Assembly: GCA_030430155.1 (NCBI GenBank)
Contig: JAUIFV010000022.1
Location: 1 to 40,443 of the forward strand
DNA from: Gammaproteobacteria bacterium
GTDB lineage: Bacteria; Pseudomonadota; Gammaproteobacteria; Xanthomonadales; SZUA-5
Length of the DNA: 40,443 bases
Reading direction: 5' to 3'
This document shows, one piece after another, positions 7,387 to 16,299 of the stretch (position 1 is the stretch's first letter; each line of letters opens with the position of its first letter). The position numbers were made by a program, and so were the translations under genes. The notes under the pieces are model-generated. The model saw nothing but the letters and a program-made list of their open reading frames with translations, had not been told where the DNA came from and made no database searches.

Positions 7387-9183
7387 TTACTTCTGCACGG
7401 CGAATTCGGGTGAGAACAAAGTCACCCGCAGCAGCTGGCGCACTCGGTCGATGCGATTGGCTTCGGTGGTCGGTGCGGACTGACTGGTGAGCATATTGAG
7501 CAGCGTGGCGCGCATCGACGCGGACATCTGCCCGGCCATCAGACGCAGGCTCAGTTCGTCCACCAGTTGGCCATAGGTCGTCGCATTCGGGGTGATGATC
7601 ATGTCCGCCAGCGGACCGAGGTTGACCAGTGGACGTGTCGCCGGCGGATTGTTTGAACCTTGGTAGTAGTCCACGGCGCGGGAGCGGATGGTGTTGTTCA
7701 TCCGGGTCACGCTGGTCTCTGTGAGTATTTGAAACTCGGGCGAATACAGGCCGGCAGTTTGGATCGGCCCAGGGGCTTGGAAATCCGGCTCGTAGAAGTT
7801 GAAGACGGTCGGCGAGGACATCGGCCGCTGTTCAAAATCACGGTTGAAGCCCAGAGTCATCGACAGATTGCCGACGCTGGAGTTGGGACTGCCGTTGCTG
7901 TTGGTTGGCGGCTCGGGAGCACCGGGAATCACCTCCAGAGCGCGCCAGGCGGCGGTCATCCGCAACACCGGCTCGCGCAGCTTGCCGAAGTCGGCGCTCG
8001 GCGCGGCGCGGGCCTCCGGGTCCATCAGAATGGCCTGCAGCACAGCGGCCAGATCGCCACGAACATTGTTGCCGTTGTTGTTGAAGACCGTGGCGACGCG
8101 CTCAATGTAGTCCGGCGATGGATTGGAGGTGACGAAGCGCTGGATCAACTGGCGGGATAGGAAGGGCGCCACGCTGGGGTGATCGGCGATCCGATTCAAA
8201 CCGACATTGATGTCGCCCTCGCACGCGCTGCGAGTGTTGCCCACACCAGGCAAAACGATTCCGTCAAAGATGGTCTTGGCAGCGGTATCGTGAAAGGTCG
8301 CGCCGCCGGCCATGTAGTTTTGGTTGTTCGGCGGATTGTTCATCGGGAAACAGATCATCGGCACCAGCGGATCGCGGTTGGTGTTGTTGCCGAAGCGCGT
8401 GTTGGTGTAGTCGGTGCGATCGTAGGACAGTCCGGTGAACAGCCGGGCAAGCTCGGAGATCACCGTGTTGTCGTAGGTCGGAATCGGCTCGCCGGCGTTG
8501 AGCTGCAAAGAGAAATCCAAGTTGCGTTTGACCAGTCCGAACGAGAACAGCTGCATCACTTCGCGCGCGTAGTTCTCGTCCGGCAGCACCGTGTTGCCGT
8601 TGGACTCATAGGCGGCCCGGTTGCGCAAATAGGTCAGCCACTGGCCCATGGTCGGGCTGAAGGTGACTTCGCCCAGCAGCGGTCGATACTGACCGAAGGC
8701 GCGGCGCACCAGAATGTCGTAGTACTCAGCGGTTTCCCGGGTGGAGATGCCGCCGTCATCAGAGGCCACCAGGATCTGGCTTAGGGCGAAAGCCATCCGC
8801 TGACGCAGCTGATCCGGCGCAAACACCGCCTGGAAGTAGAAGCGATCGACGCGATGACCGGAGTTGAGGGAGAACACCGGGTTCTCGCTGAGCTCGTCCA
8901 GCCAGGGCCCGGTCAGGGTCGGCGGCTGTGAGAACTGCTGCTCCAGCCACTGTCCGTAGCCAATGCCACGCAGGCGGGCGATCTCCGCACGGGTCGGCCC
9001 GAAGGTGGCCTGGGTCAGGAAGCGCGCGGCCTCTGCGTCATTGGCCGGGGCGTCAGTGACGTCATCGAAGCCGCCGCGGAATACCAGGTCGTAGGTTTGG
9101 GCCGATAGCACCGATGGGGCGCAATGCAGCGCCAGGACGACCGCCAAGCCAATGATTCGATAACCCCGGATTCGCCCGAACAT
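7387..9183 (-). CDS. DUF1800 protein, exported
   Basis: A 598-residue protein whose N-terminus has a hydrophobic export signal (about residues 8-28, RIIGLAVVLALHCAPSVLSA). It is followed by AQTYDLVFRGGFDDVTDAP and then the DUF1800 domain, recognised from AARFLTQATFGPTRAEIARLRGIGYGQWLEQQF and, later, ENYAREVMQLFSFGL and GNLSMTLGFNRDFEQRPMSSPTVFNFYEPDFQAPGP-type segments. The function of DUF1800 is not known; it is almost always paired with DUF1501. It is the first gene of a three-gene set, and its promoter must lie in 9184-9325, where I see no gene and no clear consensus. The FRGGFDD stretch just after the signal resembles a short tag also seen at the end of the cytochrome. Confidence 0.93.
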   Translation of the reverse strand: MFGRIRGYRIIGLAVVLALHCAPSVLSAQTYDLVFRGGFDDVTDAPANDAEAARFLTQATFGPTRAEIARLRGIGYGQWLEQQFSQPPTLTGPWLDELSENPVFSLNSGHRVDRFYFQAVFAPDQLRQRMAFALSQILVASDDGGISTRETAEYYDILVRRAFGQYRPLLGEVTFSPTMGQWLTYLRNRAAYESNGNTVLPDENYAREVMQLFSFGLVKRNLDFSLQLNAGEPIPTYDNTVISELARLFTGLSYDRTDYTNTRFGNNTNRDPLVPMICFPMNNPPNNQNYMAGGATFHDTAAKTIFDGIVLPGVGNTRSACEGDINVGLNRIADHPSVAPFLSRQLIQRFVTSNPSPDYIERVATVFNNNGNNVRGDLAAVLQAILMDPEARAAPSADFGKLREPVLRMTAAWRALEVIPGAPEPPTNSNGSPNSSVGNLSMTLGFNRDFEQRPMSSPTVFNFYEPDFQAPGPIQTAGLYSPEFQILTETSVTRMNNTIRSRAVDYYQGSNNPPATRPLVNLGPLADMIITPNATTYGQLVDELSLRLMAGQMSASMRATLLNMLTSQSAPTTEANRIDRVRQLLRVTLFSPEFAVQK

Positions 9184-9325
9184 GATGCAAGCCCTTAGCT
9201 GATACGCGCACTAGGCAGTATGGTCAGACTTGCCCCAATTGTCTCGCTTAGCTACAGATCGCAGTAACACCCTGTGATGGCGCGCACGCTAGTCGCGCTG
9301 CAACGGCCGACACTGACGTCCTGAG

Positions 9326-10333
9326 TCAGCTCTGCTCGAGGTGATAGGCGGTCACCCGCTGCACTTCTTCGGTGGATCCGAGGATCACCGGAACGCGCTG
9401 GTGCAGGGTGTGCGGCTGGACTTCCATGATCCGCTGCCGACCATCGGTGGCCGCGCCGCCGGCCTGTTCGACGATCATCGCCATCGGGTTGGCCTCGTAC
9501 ATCAGCCGCAGGCGACCGCCCTTGGGTGCGCATTTGGCATCCACCGGATACATGAACACCCCGCCGCGGGTCAGGATGCGATGCACATCGGCGACCATCG
9601 AGGCCACCCAGCGCATGTTGAAATCGCGCCCTCGCGGGCCGGTCTTGCCGGCCAGCAACTCGCCGATGTAGCGCTGCACCGGCGCCTCCCAGTGACGCTG
9701 ATTGGACATATTGATGGCGAACTCACTGGTCTGCTCGGGGATGCTCACGCCGCGCTCGGTGAGTATGAACACGCCCTGCTCGCGATCCAGGGTGAACACG
9801 GTGACGCCGTCGCCGAGGGTCAGCACCAGCTGCGTGCTGGGGCCGTAGACTGCGTAGCCGGCAGCGACCTGCCGCGTGCCGGGCTGCAGGAAAGCCTTCT
9901 CGTCGGGCTCCTTGACGCCCTCCGGGCAGCGCAGCACGGAGAAGATGGTGCCCACTGAGACGTTGACGTCGATGTTCGACGAGCCGTCCAGCGGATCAAA
10001 CACCAGCAGGAACTCGCCCTTGGGATAGCGATGCGGAATGGGATGGGGGTCATCCATCTCCTCGGACGCGATCGCCGCCAGATGGCCGCCCCATTCATTG
10101 GCCTGGAGCAGGATTTCGTTGGACAGCACGTCGAGCTTCTTCTGCGCCTCGCCCTGCACGTTGGTGGTGCCCAGATTGCCCAGCACGCCACCCAGCGCGC
10201 CTTTGGAGACGGCAATGGAAATGCGCTTGCAGGCGCTGGCTACAACCTTGATCAAACGCCGTAGATCGGCGTCGATCTGGCCCTTGGCGCGCTGTTCTTC
10301 GATGAGGAATTGGCTTAGCGAGATGGGGTTCAT
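9326..10333 (-). CDS. fbp: Fructose-1,6-bisphosphatase, class I
   Basis: This 335-residue enzyme hydrolyses fructose 1,6-bisphosphate to fructose 6-phosphate in gluconeogenesis, in the cytoplasm. The metal and phosphate site is complete: Glu91-Glu92 (ASEEMDD), [10 protein letters not shown] at 113-122, RYIGE near 221, GGVFMYP near 257 and the LMYEANP glutamate at 280. Length is normal for class I. The ATG at 10333 ([10 protein letters not shown]) matches the usual family start; the open frame continuing upstream only reads through the GGGCCC repeat. The Shine-Dalgarno is weak. Repeat copy C lies 70 bp upstream, so it would be in the 5' leader if transcription starts further up, for example from holC. 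No fructose-bisphosphate aldolase or other glycolytic neighbour is present. Confidence 0.97.
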   Translation of the reverse strand: MNPISLSQFLIEEQRAKGQIDADLRRLIKVVASACKRISIAVSKGALGGVLGNLGTTNVQGEAQKKLDVLSNEILLQANEWGGHLAAIASEEMDDPHPIPHRYPKGEFLLVFDPLDGSSNIDVNVSVGTIFSVLRCPEGVKEPDEKAFLQPGTRQVAAGYAVYGPSTQLVLTLGDGVTVFTLDREQGVFILTERGVSIPEQTSEFAINMSNQRHWEAPVQRYIGELLAGKTGPRGRDFNMRWVASMVADVHRILTRGGVFMYPVDAKCAPKGGRLRLMYEANPMAMIVEQAGGAATDGRQRIMEVQPHTLHQRVPVILGSTEEVQRVTAYHLEQS

Positions 10334-10404
10334 GTGGGGTTCCAGCGGTAGCGACGTATGGGATGTGCGGGTATAGGCGGCGACCTGTGGGGAAGCGCAA
10401 GTTG

Positions 10405-10491
10405 AGGGCCCAGGGCTTAGGGCCCAGGGCCCAGTGGTCGTCGCTCCGGAACGCCGCTCTGCTGTGCCCTGGGCCCTGTGCCCTGGGCCCT
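10405..10491. repeat. GGGCCC intergenic repeat, copy C
   Basis: The left arm (10405-10434) has four heptamers: AGGGCCC, AGGGCTT, AGGGCCC, AGGGCCC. The right arm (10463-10491) reads TGTGCCCTGGGCCCT followed by a second TGTGCCC and TGGGCCCT. The loop is 28 bases and shares CCGCTCT before the right arm with copy B. It fills much of the gap between holC and fbp. No T-run follows. Confidence 0.88.
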
Positions 10492-10536
10492 CCAAAGCGT
10501 AGAGCTGCACATTTCGAGATAACGGCAAGCACCCCG

Positions 10537-10953
10537 CTAAACCTCAACCCGCTGCGGAGTAATCCCGCGCTCAACGTAGCTGCGCCAGCGCGCCCGGGCG
10601 CTGGATTTGCCGGCGGGGTCGGCGGGGATCAGCTCGATCACCCGTTCGACGTTGATGGCAACGGCGTCGTCGCGATCATTGAAGATCACCGGACGCGGTT
10701 TGGTGCGCATGCCAGGCGCAACGATCAGCAGCGGGCACTGCCCGTCATCCTCGTCGCCGCAGATCTGATGCGGCAGGAAGGCGTCTTCGGGCTGTTCCCA
10801 CAGGTAGGCGTCAAGCGCTTCGGCAGCGGCCAAGTCGCGCACCAGCCACAGCGCCGGCTGGTGCTGCGCCAGGCATTTCTGCGCCAGACTCGCCAGCAAC
10901 CCCTGGGGGTCGTCGACGAAGCGCTGCACCGGCTGATAGAAATCGACGCGCAC
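10537..10953 (-). CDS. holC: DNA polymerase III chi subunit
   Basis: A 138-residue protein resembling HolC, the clamp-loader accessory subunit that links the polymerase III holoenzyme to single-strand binding protein. Recognisable parts are the start MRVDFYQ, the [16 protein letters not shown]-like middle ([18 protein letters not shown]) and CPLLIVAPG. It also holds the [10 protein letters not shown] and PVIFNDRDD positions where HolC proteins usually have FLPH and L(I/V)NL. The family is diverse and short, so the call leans on synteny as well: holC follows pepA in many gammaproteobacteria, and here it begins 17 bp after the pepA stop on the same strand, indicating an operon. The C-terminal [15 protein letters not shown] segment also fits the family. 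Confidence 0.88.
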   Translation of the reverse strand: MRVDFYQPVQRFVDDPQGLLASLAQKCLAQHQPALWLVRDLAAAEALDAYLWEQPEDAFLPHQICGDEDDGQCPLLIVAPGMRTKPRPVIFNDRDDAVAINVERVIELIPADPAGKSSARARWRSYVERGITPQRVEV

Positions 10954-10970
10954 CGCCGTCTACGCGCTGC

Positions 10971-12443
10971 TTAGCTGGCCTGACTACGCAACCATTCCAC
11001 CAGCAGTCCGACCGGACGCCCGGTGGCGTTGCCCTTGCGGCCGCTGTCCCAGGCGCTGCCGGCAATGTCCAGATGGGCCCAGCGCTGGCCCTCGGTGAAG
11101 CGCGACAGGAAGCAGCCGGCGGTGATTGCACCGGCATATTTGCCGCCCAGATTGGCCATGTCGGCAAAGCCGCTTTCCAGCTGCGACTGATAGTCATCCC
11201 ACAGCGGCAACGGCCAGGCTCTATCCATGATCCGCTCGCCGGCCGCGCGCAGCTCATCGCTGAGCTCCTGATCGCGGCTCATCAGGCCGGTGGCATGGGA
11301 GCCTAGCGCGATCACGCAGGCGCCGGTGAGGGTGGCAATGTCGACCAGCGTGGTCGGCTCAAAGCGCTTGGCATAGGTCAGCGCATCACACAGGATGAGC
11401 CGCCCTTCGGCATCGGTGTTGAGCACTTCCACGGTTAAACCGGACATCGTGGTCACCACATCGGAAGGCCGATAGGAACGGCCATCAGGCATGTTCTCCA
11501 CCGCCGCGACTATACCCACCAAATTGATAGGCAGCGCCATGCTGGCGACCGCCTCCATCACCCCGAACACGGTGGCCGCACCACACATGTCGAACTTCAT
11601 CTCCTCCATGCCCGGTCCGGGCTTGAGGCTCAGGCCGCCGGAGTCGAAGGTCACGCCCTTGCCCACCAGCACCACGGGTTTTTGATCCCTCGGCGCACCC
11701 TGGTACTTCATCACAATCAACTTGGGCTCATTGACGCTGCCCTGGCCTACCGCCAGCAGCGCGCCCATGCCCAGCGACTCCATCTCGGCCCGGCTGTGCA
11801 CTTCGCTGGCCACCGAACTGTGCCGGTCGGCCATGTGATCTGCTTCCTCGGCCAGATAGGCCGGGTTACAGATGTTCGGCGGCAGATTGCCCAGTTCACG
11901 AGTCAACCGGATGCCTGCAGCAAGCGCCTGGGTGCGCGCAGGCAGATTGCTCGGCAGTCCGCCGGCGGGGATGTGCAATTCGGTGAGTTTGCTGCCTTCT
12001 GGCGCGGTTTTGTAGGTGCGCTTGTAGCGGTAGCAGGCGTGGTCGGTGGACAGCATGGTTTGCTCGGCGCGCCACAGCGCATCACGACCGGGCACGTCGA
12101 TTTCGGGCAGAAAGCTGTGCGCGCTGCTGGTCGCAACCCCGCGCAGCACCTTGCCGCTGTCGCGCAGGGCGCGTTGGAAACGGGCGCAGTCCATCTTGCG
12201 CTGTTCGCCCAGCCCGACCACCAGCACACGCGGGCTACTGACCCCAGCCAGACCGTGTATCAAATTGGTCGCACCCAGCCGGCTGGGCAGATCGCCAGAA
12301 TCCATCAGCGCCTTGAGTTTGCCCTGCGATGCCTCGTCGATTTCGGCGGCAGCGCTGGAAAGCACGCGATCATCGTAGATACCCACGACGACAACGCCGG
12401 CATCACTGGACTGGGGACGCTTGCTACTGAGGTGAAAATCCAT
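10971..12443 (-). CDS. pepA: Leucyl aminopeptidase (M17 family)
   Basis: A 490-residue cytoplasmic metallo-aminopeptidase that removes N-terminal residues such as leucine from peptides. The two-metal site is intact: GKGVTFDSGGLSLKP (Lys262, Asp267, Lys274), the MKFDMCGAA aspartate (Asp285), and NTDAEGRL (Asp344, Glu346, Arg348). Length is normal. In E. coli, PepA also binds DNA in site-specific recombination and carAB control; nothing here tests that. It is divergent from lptF across 278 bp (12444-12721), an arrangement shared with many gammaproteobacteria, so this gap holds promoters for both sides; I could not fix their positions. The ATG at 12443 gives the expected N-terminus. Confidence 0.97.
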   Translation of the reverse strand: MDFHLSSKRPQSSDAGVVVVGIYDDRVLSSAAAEIDEASQGKLKALMDSGDLPSRLGATNLIHGLAGVSSPRVLVVGLGEQRKMDCARFQRALRDSGKVLRGVATSSAHSFLPEIDVPGRDALWRAEQTMLSTDHACYRYKRTYKTAPEGSKLTELHIPAGGLPSNLPARTQALAAGIRLTRELGNLPPNICNPAYLAEEADHMADRHSSVASEVHSRAEMESLGMGALLAVGQGSVNEPKLIVMKYQGAPRDQKPVVLVGKGVTFDSGGLSLKPGPGMEEMKFDMCGAATVFGVMEAVASMALPINLVGIVAAVENMPDGRSYRPSDVVTTMSGLTVEVLNTDAEGRLILCDALTYAKRFEPTTLVDIATLTGACVIALGSHATGLMSRDQELSDELRAAGERIMDRAWPLPLWDDYQSQLESGFADMANLGGKYAGAITAGCFLSRFTEGQRWAHLDIAGSAWDSGRKGNATGRPVGLLVEWLRSQAS

Positions 12444-12721
12444 TCAAGTACTCCGGAAAAACGGCAGGGCCGAACCGACTCGCGCACGATCGGTGCGGCG
12501 GCTGGGAAAGTTCTCAAGTGTACCCTACCGTGGTGGCCGCGGCTGCGGTTGGATGCCGTTGGGACTGGCCCACCTACAATCAATCGTGCTTAGGATTTGC
12601 GCGGCCCAATGGAAGCTTGAAGCGAGATCCGGGCTAGAATCGCGCTCCGTCCCGGCTCCTCACCGTTGCGTTCAGCGCCAAGCGGCTAAGGTGCCTACCC
12701 ACCGTCTGATCTTGACCAACC

Positions 12722-13825
12722 ATGGCACGCATCGCAGACCGCTATTTGGCCGGAGAAATCGGCCGCGCCTTTGCCGCGGTGTCGGTGTTGCTGGTGCTGA
12801 TCACCTTCGGCGGCCTGCTTACCGACGTCCTCAACAAGGTCTCGCGCGGACGCATACCGGCGGAACTGGTACTCACCCAGCTGGTGCTGCGGATTCCTGA
12901 CGCGCTCACCCTACTGCTACCGCTGGCGTCCTTCGTCGCAGTCCTGATGGCCTTCGGTCGTCTCTACAGAGACAGTGAGATGGCGGTGCTGGCCGCCGCC
13001 GGCTTCGGTCGCTGGCGGCAGCTATGGGCGGTGTTTCGCTTTGCGCTGGTGCTGACCCTGGTGCTGCTGTGGATGGGGATTTGGCTGGTACCACAGGCGC
13101 AAACCGCAGCGCAGGAGCAGATTCTGGAAGCGCAGCGCAGCCGGCCGGTGGCGGGCTTGGAGGCACGTCGATTCGTGCCTCTGGCCGGCGGCAGCGGGGT
13201 GGTCTATTTGGAGGAATACGACGTTCAGGCCAATCAGTTCAGCGGATTGATGCTGATCCGCGAGCGCGAGCACGAGTTGGACTGGCTGATGGCCGACTCC
13301 GGTCAGATGCTGCGCAGCGAGCCCGATGAGCCGCTGCGCTTCGCGCTGGGCAGCGGCGAACGGGCCACCGTCGATGAGCAGAACGACCGGGTGATGGTGA
13401 TCACCTACGGTGAGGCCAGCCTGAGCCTGCCGCGACCCAATGAAAGCCCGGACCAAGGCGCCGAGCAGTCGCTGCGGCCGATCAGCACGCTGCTGGCCGA
13501 CGATTCCAAAGCCGCGCGCGCTGAACTGGACGTCCGTCTGGCACCGGCCCTGGGCGCTCTGATGCTCGCCCTGATGGCGCCGATACTGGCGCGATCGCCG
13601 CCGCGTCAGGCGCGCTATGACCGCATCGTCATCGCGGTGGTGCTCTATCTGTCCTACAACAACCTGCAAAATCTGGCCCGGGCCTGGTATCTGCAGGGCG
13701 TGACGCCCGAGGCCCTGGGCCCGCACTGGACCCATGTGCTGCTCGCGGCGACGCTGTTTCTGATCTGGCTGCCATCCTTGCTCGATGCGCTGCGCAGTCG
13801 CCGCGTGCTGGCCGGGAGCGCATGA
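12722..13825 (+). CDS. lptF: LPS export permease LptF
   Basis: This 367-residue inner-membrane protein is one half of the LptFG permease that, with the ATPase LptB, extracts lipopolysaccharide from the inner membrane and passes it to LptC/LptA. Membrane segments lie at about residues 15-35, 55-80 and 100-125 (before the periplasmic jellyroll domain) and again in the last 100 residues (LGALMLALMAPILA, then the final helix TLFLIWLPSLLDAL). The N-terminal RYLAGEIGRAFAAVSVLLVLI and the PPRQARYDRI segment are typical. ATG is at 12722. The stop overlaps the lptG start by 4 bases (ATGA), so the pair is translationally coupled. Confidence 0.96.
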   Translation: MARIADRYLAGEIGRAFAAVSVLLVLITFGGLLTDVLNKVSRGRIPAELVLTQLVLRIPDALTLLLPLASFVAVLMAFGRLYRDSEMAVLAAAGFGRWRQLWAVFRFALVLTLVLLWMGIWLVPQAQTAAQEQILEAQRSRPVAGLEARRFVPLAGGSGVVYLEEYDVQANQFSGLMLIREREHELDWLMADSGQMLRSEPDEPLRFALGSGERATVDEQNDRVMVITYGEASLSLPRPNESPDQGAEQSLRPISTLLADDSKAARAELDVRLAPALGALMLALMAPILARSPPRQARYDRIVIAVVLYLSYNNLQNLARAWYLQGVTPEALGPHWTHVLLAATLFLIWLPSLLDALRSRRVLAGSA

Positions 13826-14895
13826 GCATGCGTACTGGTCGGTTGATTTGGTTGGCAGTGTTCCCCGCGGTACTGCTGTCGTGGGTGATGCTGGTCTCCA
13901 TCGACGCCATCTTCGCCCTGCTGCGCGAGGTGGACGAAATCGGCGTCGGCGATTACGACGCCATCAAGATGCTCACCTACATCGCCCTGACCATTCCGCG
14001 TCGAGCGCACGATTTCTACTTCGGCGCCGCCGCAGTGGGGCTGATGGTCGGGCTGGGTGGATTGGCCTCCAGCAGCCAGCTGATCGCGCTGCAGGCGGCC
14101 GGCGCCAGCCGCGCCAAGATTGCCGCCTGGGGACTGTCGGTGATCGCCGCGCTGCTGGTGGTGGTGCTGGCGCTAGGCCAGTGGCTGGGGCCTGCAGGTG
14201 ATCGCCTGGGAACCGCGATGGTCACCACCGCGCGCGAGCAAAGCGCCGCCGTTTCGGCCAGCGGAATCTGGTTCAAGGAGCGCAATGCGGTCTGGAACGC
14301 GAAGTTCCTGCACACGCCGCCGGCCGGCACTATCGAGCTGTGGGACGTGCTGCGCCTGCAAACCAATGCGCAAGGTCAGCTGGAGCGCATCGATCGCGCC
14401 GCCCGCGCGGCGCCAGTCGAGGGCGGTTGGGTACTGTATGAAACCGAGCAGCTGCGATTGATCGATAGCCGGGTCGAACGGGAGCAGTCTGCGCAACGGC
14501 AGCTGCAGTCGTCGCTGGAAGCCGAACAGATCGCCGCGCGGGTGACCGGGCCGCGGCAGCAGGCGCCTACCGAGCTATGGCGCAGCATTCGCTACGCTCA
14601 AGACAATGGCCTGGATCCCAGCAGCTTCCAATCCGCGCTGTGGTTCAAGCTCAGCTACCCGCTGGTGGTGATCTCGCTATGTCTGCTGGCACTGCCCTTC
14701 TGCTTCGGCAGCCTGCGCACTGGCGGCCTGGGCAAGCGCATCTTCATCGGCATGAGTCTGGCAATCTGCTTTCACTTCTTTCACCGTGCGATCATCAACT
14801 ACGGCGAGTCGCAAGGCTACAGCCTGCCCGCGGTTTACATCATTCCGCCGCTGCTGGTGGCTGCTTACGGGTTGCGCCGGTTGTCGCGCGCGTAG
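13822..14895 (+). CDS. lptG: LPS export permease LptG
   Basis: A 357-residue partner of LptF in the LPS transporter. It has the same plan: three N-terminal membrane segments with the coupling-helix region (LQAAGASRAKIAAWGL), a periplasmic beta-jellyroll (about residues 130-260, with SGIWFKERNAVWN) and three C-terminal helices. The ATG at 13822 overlaps the lptF stop; a second ATG at 13828 is equally possible. The SQLIALQAAGAS motif near residue 88 is typical of LptG. Downstream (14896-14995) a 100-bp gap without a clear terminator separates it from the next gene. Confidence 0.95.
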   Translation: MSMRTGRLIWLAVFPAVLLSWVMLVSIDAIFALLREVDEIGVGDYDAIKMLTYIALTIPRRAHDFYFGAAAVGLMVGLGGLASSSQLIALQAAGASRAKIAAWGLSVIAALLVVVLALGQWLGPAGDRLGTAMVTTAREQSAAVSASGIWFKERNAVWNAKFLHTPPAGTIELWDVLRLQTNAQGQLERIDRAARAAPVEGGWVLYETEQLRLIDSRVEREQSAQRQLQSSLEAEQIAARVTGPRQQAPTELWRSIRYAQDNGLDPSSFQSALWFKLSYPLVVISLCLLALPFCFGSLRTGGLGKRIFIGMSLAICFHFFHRAIINYGESQGYSLPAVYIIPPLLVAAYGLRRLSRA

Positions 14896-14995
14896 CGGAT
14901 CAGATACTGCGAGCAGGACCTATAGCTGTCTTTTGGCAGGTCTACGACTCCACCCCATCGGCTAGGCTGCGGTTTCACTCGCCGGATTGACTCAT

Positions 14996-16210
14996 GTGAA
15001 GCAGCGCATCCTGTCCATCGACTTGCTGCGTGGTCTGGTCATCGTGCTGATGGCCATCGATCACGTCCGCGATTTCTGGGGGCCCTTCGCCCATCAGCCC
15101 GAGGACCTCAGCCAGGCCTCGCCAGAGCTTTTCCTGACCCGCTGGATCACCCATTTCTGCGCACCGGTGTTTGTGTTCCTGGCCGGGACCAGCGCATGGC
15201 TGTATGGCAATCAGCTGGCTATCAAGATGGATGCGAAGGCCGGACCGACGCAAATCGACAAACGCACCCTTAGCCGCTTCCTGCTGACCCGCGGACTGTG
15301 GCTGATCCTGCTCGAACTGCTCATCGTCAATCCCAGCTGGTCACACGGCTACACCTATGCCTTCGTGCAGGTGATCTGGGCCCTGGGCTGGTCGATGATC
15401 TTTCTCGCCGGATTGATCTGGCTGCCGCGCGCGGCGCTGTTGGTGCTGGCGCTGGCGGTGGTCTGCGGTCACAACCTGCTCGATCGCTACACCCCGGCCG
15501 ACTTCGGCAGCGCCGGCACCCTGTACGCCTTCCTGCACAATCAGCTCTGGGTGCCGCTGTCGCCGCAGGGCTACGGTGTGTTCATCGCCTATCCGCTGAT
15601 TCCCTGGCCGGCACTGATGGCGCTGGGCTATCTGCTGGGACAGCTTTACACCGATACCAGCCTGGACGCCAAAAAGCTGCTGTGGCGCCTGGGGCTGGGC
15701 TGCATCGTAGCCTTCGCCGTGCTCCGCGGCCTGCTCGGCTATGGTGATGCCAGCGCGTACGCCGATCAGCCGGAGAGCAGCGTAGGCCTGATACTGGGTT
15801 TCCTGAACACCACCAAGTATCCGCCGTCTCTGCAGTTTCTATTGATGACCATCGGCCCGGCGCTGTGTTTACTGGCCTGGCTGCGACGCTACGACCGGGT
15901 CGCCGGCTCAGCCACCGAGCCGGGCTGGCTGGCGCGGCGCATACTCGTCTACGGCGGCGTGCCGATGTTCTTCTATCTGCTGCACACGCCGATCATCTCG
16001 CTGGGCGCGCTGGTCTGGACCAAACTCAGCTATGGCGTCGCGGTCAACTTCCCCAACACCCAAACGCCGAACTGGCCGGCTGGCTATGAACCCAGCCTGC
16101 TGCGCGTTTATCTGGTCTGGGCGGTATTGCTGTTGTTGCTTTATCCGCTGTGCCTGGCCTACGGGCGGTTCAAGCGGCGCGCGGCGTCGCCGCTGTGGAA
16201 ACTGTTGTAG
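14996..16210 (+). CDS. DUF1624/YeiB-like membrane acyltransferase-type protein
   Basis: A 404-residue protein with about ten to eleven hydrophobic segments. The N-terminus, RILSIDLLRGLVIVLMAIDHVRDFW, is the hallmark of the DUF1624 / heparan-alpha-glucosaminide N-acetyltransferase-like family, whose membrane members are thought to move acyl groups across the membrane onto extracytoplasmic sugars. The DHVRD histidine near residue 22 is the conserved polar site; LTRWITHFCAPVFVFLAGTSAWLY is also typical. The substrate is unknown. The start is ambiguous: GTG at 14996 puts RILSID at residue 4 as usual, while TTG at 14987 would add three residues; neither has a strong Shine-Dalgarno. The position next to lptFG is suggestive of an envelope role but not proof. 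Confidence 0.85.
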   Translation: MKQRILSIDLLRGLVIVLMAIDHVRDFWGPFAHQPEDLSQASPELFLTRWITHFCAPVFVFLAGTSAWLYGNQLAIKMDAKAGPTQIDKRTLSRFLLTRGLWLILLELLIVNPSWSHGYTYAFVQVIWALGWSMIFLAGLIWLPRAALLVLALAVVCGHNLLDRYTPADFGSAGTLYAFLHNQLWVPLSPQGYGVFIAYPLIPWPALMALGYLLGQLYTDTSLDAKKLLWRLGLGCIVAFAVLRGLLGYGDASAYADQPESSVGLILGFLNTTKYPPSLQFLLMTIGPALCLLAWLRRYDRVAGSATEPGWLARRILVYGGVPMFFYLLHTPIISLGALVWTKLSYGVAVNFPNTQTPNWPAGYEPSLLRVYLVWAVLLLLLYPLCLAYGRFKRRAASPLWKLL

Positions 16211-16299
16211 CCCGATTGATCACCAGCCAACGCTTCGCTCACGCCCCTTGGCGACGCAGATGCTAGCATTCGGCGCTTTAGCTCTGCGCTGGACCAGCT

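Noticed and set aside
10334-10528. N-terminal extension of Fbp through the repeat
   Set aside because: The 65 added residues come from repeat copy C and are not part of any known Fbp; ATG 10333 matches the family start.
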